Below, in pieces: positions 34,330-38,765 of a DNA stretch of 38,765 nucleotides. Every line of letters begins with the position of its first letter. Positions within the stretch are counted from its first letter, which is position 1. Made by a program: the position numbers and the translations under genes. This DNA comes from Bacteroidia bacterium (GTDB taxonomy: Bacteria; Bacteroidota; Bacteroidia; B-17B0; Aurantibacillaceae), in NCBI GenBank assembly GCA_016787445.1, contig JAEUTQ010000080.1:1-38765 (forward strand). The letters run 5' to 3'. The notes under the pieces were generated by a model. It was not told the DNA's origin and ran no database searches. It was given only the letters and a program-made list of their open reading frames with translations.

Positions 34330-35133
34330 ATGAAGCGTTTTTTAATGATTACAACAGCAGCTATGTTATTAAATGGCTGCCATAAAAATGCGATTACGGG
34401 TCGTCGTTCACTCAATATTATTTCCAATAGCGAGATGAACGCGATGAGTTTTTCTGAATACGATAAATTTTTAGCAACGAACAAGCCATTACCGGACAAT
34501 AATCCAAATGTAATTTTAGTAAGAAATGTCGGTGCTAAAATTCAAAAATCAGTAGAAAAATATTACGCCGATAAAGGATTAAGTAATCAATTAAATGGTT
34601 TTGCATGGGCTTTTAATGTGGTGGATGATCCAACCGTAAACGCCTGGTGTATGCCCGGCGGTAAAGTGGTTGTGTATACAGGAATTCTTCCGGTTACCCA
34701 AGATGAAAAAAGCTTAGCAATAGTAATGGGACATGAAATTGCTCATGCCATAGCTCAGCATGGTAATGAGCGTATGAGTAATGCGATGATGGTTCAATTG
34801 GGCGGAGCGGTTTTATCAACGGCACTTCAAACCAAACCACAGTTGACGCACGATATTTTTATGCAATCATTTGGAATTACTTCTCAATTGGGTATGCTTT
34901 CTTATAGCAGAAGTCACGAAAGTGAAGCGGATAAAATGGGTGTTATTTTTGCCGCGATGGCCGGATATGATCCGCGCGCAGCTATTACGTTTTGGGAAAG
35001 AATGTCGCAAACAGGCGGACAAAAACCGCCGGAGTTATTAAGTACGCATCCAAGCGATGAAACCCGTGTAAATAATTTAAAAGGTTACATGAAAGACGCG
35101 CTTCCTTATTATGAAGCAACATTAAAAAAATAA
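34330..35133 (+). CDS. M48 family metallopeptidase, lipoprotein
   Basis: 267 residues. The start MKRFLMITTAAMLLNGCHKN gives a lipobox with Cys17, so it is an envelope lipoprotein. The zinc site HEIAH lies at residues 135-139, and the third ligand is Glu199 in SYSRSHESEADKMG, the standard M48 arrangement. The C-terminal STHPSDETRVNNL is also conserved in BepA/LoiP-type peptidases, which act in outer-membrane protein quality control. Unlike BepA there is no C-terminal TPR domain. It starts 2 bases after clpS, a tight pairing of a cytoplasmic N-degron adaptor with an envelope peptidase. The exact substrate is unknown. Confidence 0.92.
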   Translation: MKRFLMITTAAMLLNGCHKNAITGRRSLNIISNSEMNAMSFSEYDKFLATNKPLPDNNPNVILVRNVGAKIQKSVEKYYADKGLSNQLNGFAWAFNVVDDPTVNAWCMPGGKVVVYTGILPVTQDEKSLAIVMGHEIAHAIAQHGNERMSNAMMVQLGGAVLSTALQTKPQLTHDIFMQSFGITSQLGMLSYSRSHESEADKMGVIFAAMAGYDPRAAITFWERMSQTGGQKPPELLSTHPSDETRVNNLKGYMKDALPYYEATLKK

Positions 35134-35136
35134 ATA

Positions 35137-35170
35137 AGAAAGGCGGGAATTTATTCCCGCCTTTTCTTTA
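35137..35170. terminator. Strong, probably bidirectional terminator between the M48 and PKD protein genes
   Basis: aaaggcgggaa (35139-35149) pairs perfectly over 11 bp with ttcccgccttt (35154-35164) around a tetraloop, followed on the plus strand by a T-rich tract and flanked on the minus strand by one too. It lies between convergent genes and suits both. Confidence 0.9.
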
Positions 35171-35221
35171 ACCATCTATCTGTCCCATCAGATATTTACT
35201 TACAATTTTTAGTATAACGTT

Positions 35222-38200
35222 TTATTTGATCAAGGTTACATGTCCAGTTAAGTCGTGATTTTTACTGAAAATATCTTCCACTTGTGCTTTCCAAACATAC
35301 ACATCATTCTTAATTGGCTCTTCACTTCCTCTCACCGTTCCATCCCATGCCTGATTAATATCGTCGGTTTCAAAAATTACTCTGCCCCATCTGTCAAAAA
35401 TCCACATTTTAAATTTGTTGATACCTACACCTTTTGCCATAAAGCCATCGTTTAATCCATCTGAATTTGGAGTAAATGCATTCGGTACCCAAATTACAAA
35501 GGCAGGTTTAATACTTACAGGCTGACTAATGGTGTCTTTACATCCATAACTGTTTACTACAATTTGTGTAATGTAAACTGTCATTGGATTATCGGTGTCG
35601 AAGGTGTGAGTGAAGTTTTGTTGATTGTAAGAAGTTCCGTTGCTGAAAGTATAACTTACGCTTGAAGCACCCATTGATGTATTGGTTACTTCAATCATTG
35701 GCTGATTCATATCCACTTCATTTGGTAAAACTACAAATGCAGCAGTAGGACTTGGATAAACATTAACTAAACTTGGAGAGGTGTACTGACTAATACAACC
35801 ACTGTCAGAAACAACTTTTAAGGTTACATTATAAGTGCCGGTTTCATAACAATGTGTCGGATTTGTAGCGTAACCCGGAATAGAATTATCACCGAACAAC
35901 CATTGATTGGTAACGATACTTCCGTTTGAGATTGTTGACATATTAGTGAAGTTCACACATAAGCTCGGACAACCACTTACATTGTTCGCATTAAACTTAG
36001 CAATTGGTTTAGCGTTCACATAAACGGATTTCGACATTACGTTTACACAACCATATTGACTTTGAACTTCAAGTTTAGCAAGGTAAACACCGTTAGTAGC
36101 ATAATTATGAATAGGGTTCTGAGAATTATTATCTACGATATTATCACCATTAAAATCCCATTGATAACTGGTAATTATTCCATCGCTGCAAGTGGATAAG
36201 TTTACAAAATTACTGTTATCACCTAAACAGGCTGAGTTTACTTTAAAGTTTGCAACCGGATTTCCATGAACGACAACCGGATTAATTTTCTGGCTGTAAC
36301 AATTGTTATTGCTGATAGCTTGCAATTTGGCTTGCATCGAACCGAAATTAGGATAAACAAATGTTGGGTTGGCAGTTGAGTCATCCCAGGTATTGTTATT
36401 CTCAAAATCCCAACGGTATTTTACGATATTACCACTTGCAATATTACTGATATTGGTGAATTGTGTGGCCTGATTTAAGCAAGTTGTAGTGACAGAAAAA
36501 TTTACATTTGGAACGGCATGAATCGTTACTACTTGTGTAGCGCTTGAAACACAATTGTTATTGGATGTTGCGGTTAAGGTAGCAACATAGGTTCCAATAT
36601 TACTATAAACAATAGCGGGATTATTTTGAAAAGTACCGCTACCGTTTCCAAAAGCCCACTGATAAGCGGAGATTTGTCCGCTGCTAATGGTACTATTATT
36701 AGTAAACTGCGTTGCAGTACCCTGACAAGCGTTATTTACCGCAAAAGAAACATTCGGAAGCGGATTAACATTAATTACATTAGTGTAAGTTGCCACACAA
36801 TTATTATTTGTAATGGCTGTTAAGCTTACCACATGTGTTCCTGCAGTAGTATAAATAAATGTAGGATTTTGAGAAGTGCTGTCGGCATTACTGTCGCCAT
36901 TCAAATCCCATAACCAATTTACAATAGTACCACTGCTAACTCCTGAAGTATTATTAAACTGAGTTGCATTTCCCTGACAAACGGAAGCCGCATTAAAACT
37001 AACATTTGGATTTGGAAATACTGAAACCAAGGTTGTTCCACTTGATACGCAGTTATTGTTAGAAGTGGCAGTTAAGGTTACCACATAATTTCCGGGAGCC
37101 GAATAAATAACCTGAGGAGAAGTTTGGTTTGTGTTTGTATTGTTACCAAAGTTCCAGTTGTAACTTGTAATTGTATTATTATTACCAATACTGCTTGTGT
37201 TGGTGAAATTAGTTACTGAATTATGGCATGCATTATTCCCGCTGATATTAATTAATGGTAAGGGATGAACAGTTAATGTAGTAGAATAAGAATTAATGCA
37301 GTTAGCATTACTTGAGGCGTTTAATATAACTGTGTAAGTTCCGGCATTAGCATAAGTATGCGAAATATTAGCCGTGTTGTAGTCGATAATTCCATTTCCA
37401 TCTACATCCCACATCCAACTTGTAATGGCGCCTCCGCTTATTGAACTGCTGTTGTTAAATGCGGTTGGCGCATTTAAACAACCGTTAGCTGCCGTGAAGT
37501 TTACATTTGGTTTAGCATTCACGGTTACTACGGAAGTTGTTGTTGCCACACAACCCTGATTACTGGTAATTGTTAAACTTACAGTATAAGTACCTGCGTT
37601 GGCATATATATGTGTTGGGTTTTGCAAGAACGAACCGGGTGTATTATCACCAAAGTTCCAACTCCATTGATTTATATTGCCTTGTTGAATGGTACTGTTG
37701 TCGTTGAACATTACAGGCGCGCCCTGACAAATATTTGAATAGGAAAATGCAGCTGTTGGAGGCGGATTTACATTCACTAAATTAACAACGGTATCCTTAC
37801 AACCTTTACTGGAAGTCACAATTAATGAAACTAAATAAGAACCGGCATTTGCATAAGTATGACTTGGATTCTGTAAAGTAGATGTAAAACCATCACCGAA
37901 ATTCCATTGGTACTGTGTAAGGTTACCGGATGACATGCTGGAATTATTATTAAAGTTGACAGTTAAGCCGCAACCATTATTCGCGCCGGTATTAAAATTG
38001 GCCACAGGTTTTGGAAAGTTATGTAAAGGATAATAGAAAATAGGGCCGGTACATCCTGTCATTAAGGTTGTTTGCACAGAGTACATGCCGGGGTTGGAAA
38101 CATTCACGCATTGGTTGGTATTTCCGTTAATATTTCCACCACTCCATACATACGATAAAAAACCTGGAGGTGCGCAAATGTTTTTTGTTGAGCCGACGCA

Positions 38201-38765
38201 AATTGTATCCTGTGTAGTTTGTTGAAATGAAACACATGAACCGTCTATATAAGCATAACCATAATGTCCACCTAAAGAACAATCAAAGGTTGAGAAACGA
38301 ATGGTTACGCTTTGTCCGATATAGGTAGTTAAATCAACTACAACATTGGTCCAAGGTTTATAAACTACACCGGCACAATTTGGTGAGTTTTGAAATCCCG
38401 CAATATTTTGTCCGGCTGCTACATTATAATAGGTACAAGGAATAGCAACGCCTAATGAATCGAACATTTCAATTCTAAAAGCAGGTTGTTGGTTAACGGT
38501 ATGTCCGGGGTCTTGGAAAACCACGGCATACTTATATGTAAAGTTGGCATTTGCGGCCGATACAAAGAATTTTTGTTCTAAGCGATCGGCTATGGCACCT
38601 GTACCATTATTTCCTAAACGAACTGAAAAATTACCGCCCGGACAAACAACAGGAAATCCGCCGCAGGGATCAACACCGTTACCTGTCATAATGGTTTGCG
38701 CACCACCGGCATTTGGACAACAACCGGCTGCATTAAATAAAGGATGAAAACCTGTAGTGGCTGTC
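35222..38765 (-). CDS. Giant PKD-repeat surface protein with T9SS type B sorting domain (5' end beyond window)
   Basis: The frame is open from the right edge to the stop, 1181 codons in the window, with no start visible; the ATG at 38689 is internal. An MAM/lectin-like domain (about the first 200 residues in view, with TFDCSLGGHYGYAYIDGSCV) precedes about ten tandem PKD-like repeats of roughly 80-90 residues, whose cores are variants of WNFGD: YQWNFGDGF, WSWNFGDNT, WMWDVDGNG, YNWNFGNN, WLWDLNGDS, YQWAFGNG, YRWDFENN, YQWDFNGD, QWLFGDNS and a degenerate YTFSNG. The tail (NAFTPNSDGLNDGFMAKGVG, then MWIFDRWGRVIFE) is the CHU_C type B sorting domain. It should be exported by T9SS as a surface adhesin or filament-like protein. 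Repeats are moderately divergent, so recent duplication is unlikely. Confidence 0.9.
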   Translation of the reverse strand, partial: TATTGFHPLFNAAGCCPNAGGAQTIMTGNGVDPCGGFPVVCPGGNFSVRLGNNGTGAIADRLEQKFFVSAANANFTYKYAVVFQDPGHTVNQQPAFRIEMFDSLGVAIPCTYYNVAAGQNIAGFQNSPNCAGVVYKPWTNVVVDLTTYIGQSVTIRFSTFDCSLGGHYGYAYIDGSCVSFQQTTQDTICVGSTKNICAPPGFLSYVWSGGNINGNTNQCVNVSNPGMYSVQTTLMTGCTGPIFYYPLHNFPKPVANFNTGANNGCGLTVNFNNNSSMSSGNLTQYQWNFGDGFTSTLQNPSHTYANAGSYLVSLIVTSSKGCKDTVVNLVNVNPPPTAAFSYSNICQGAPVMFNDNSTIQQGNINQWSWNFGDNTPGSFLQNPTHIYANAGTYTVSLTITSNQGCVATTTSVVTVNAKPNVNFTAANGCLNAPTAFNNSSSISGGAITSWMWDVDGNGIIDYNTANISHTYANAGTYTVILNASSNANCINSYSTTLTVHPLPLINISGNNACHNSVTNFTNTSSIGNNNTITSYNWNFGNNTNTNQTSPQVIYSAPGNYVVTLTATSNNNCVSSGTTLVSVFPNPNVSFNAASVCQGNATQFNNTSGVSSGTIVNWLWDLNGDSNADSTSQNPTFIYTTAGTHVVSLTAITNNNCVATYTNVINVNPLPNVSFAVNNACQGTATQFTNNSTISSGQISAYQWAFGNGSGTFQNNPAIVYSNIGTYVATLTATSNNNCVSSATQVVTIHAVPNVNFSVTTTCLNQATQFTNISNIASGNIVKYRWDFENNNTWDDSTANPTFVYPNFGSMQAKLQAISNNNCYSQKINPVVVHGNPVANFKVNSACLGDNSNFVNLSTCSDGIITSYQWDFNGDNIVDNNSQNPIHNYATNGVYLAKLEVQSQYGCVNVMSKSVYVNAKPIAKFNANNVSGCPSLCVNFTNMSTISNGSIVTNQWLFGDNSIPGYATNPTHCYETGTYNVTLKVVSDSGCISQYTSPSLVNVYPSPTAAFVVLPNEVDMNQPMIEVTNTSMGASSVSYTFSNGTSYNQQNFTHTFDTDNPMTVYITQIVVNSYGCKDTISQPVSIKPAFVIWVPNAFTPNSDGLNDGFMAKGVGINKFKMWIFDRWGRVIFETDDINQAWDGTVRGSEEPIKNDVYVWKAQVEDIFSKNHDLTGHVTLIK

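Noticed and set aside
35500..38050. CRISPR-like or satellite repeats in the right end
   Set aside because: The periodicity comes from PKD protein repeats of roughly 80-90 residues in a continuous frame; the DNA copies are divergent, and no spacer-repeat structure exists.

Overview
The window is AT-rich chromosomal DNA from a member of the Bacteroidota, probably a free-living, non-Bacteroides lineage in or near the Flavobacteriales/Chitinophagales. The evidence is two proteins ending in type B (CHU_C-like) and one ending in a type A type IX secretion (T9SS) sorting domain, a DUF3822 gene next to rsmD, almost no Shine-Dalgarno sequences, and TAnnTTTG-like promoter elements. I see no rRNA, tRNA, CRISPR array, transposase, integrase or phage gene.

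Layout. 1-2457 (-) is clpC, cut by the left edge and divergent from gyrA (2734-5286). A secreted double-domain M16 peptidase (5398-8262) and two tandem exported TPR proteins (8372-10829) follow, each block ending in a clear intrinsic terminator. 10830-11717 is the only long stretch without an obvious gene. It holds a large cruciform element, two convergent mini-ORFs, a hairpin and a second cluster of inverted repeats. A luciferase-like flavin oxidoreductase (11718-12728) then faces a tightly packed leftward operon (17156 down to 12729): lipoprotein, subtilase with T9SS signal, MFS transporter, CoA-binding protein, ElaA-type acetyltransferase. Rightward cystathionine gamma-synthase and a small secreted protein (17244-18946) meet a leftward GT2 glycosyltransferase.

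19966-25672 (-) is the most interesting part: a three-gene SMC-like operon (kleisin-like, MukE-like, then a 1227-residue coiled-coil ATPase) of the MukBEF/MksBEF/Wadjet JetABC type. It ends in its own terminator, and no JetD-type nuclease is beside it. A GT4 glycosyltransferase and a RecD-like helicase lie upstream on the same strand. Diverging from the helicase are DUF3822, rsmD and an ACMSD-like amidohydrolase (28610-31006).

The right end has a 974-residue SBBP/PKD surface protein (31009-33933, -), clpS and an M48 lipoprotein peptidase (34043-35133, +), and a giant PKD-repeat protein (35222 to the right edge, -).

How the genes relate. ClpC and ClpS form an unfoldase/adaptor pair, though far apart. 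The two type B proteins and the subtilase are expected T9SS cargo, and the M16, M48 and TPR proteins are probably periplasmic or envelope factors. The SMC-like operon is either a housekeeping condensin or the core of an anti-plasmid system that has lost, or keeps elsewhere, its nuclease. All function calls come from reading motifs; no database search was run.
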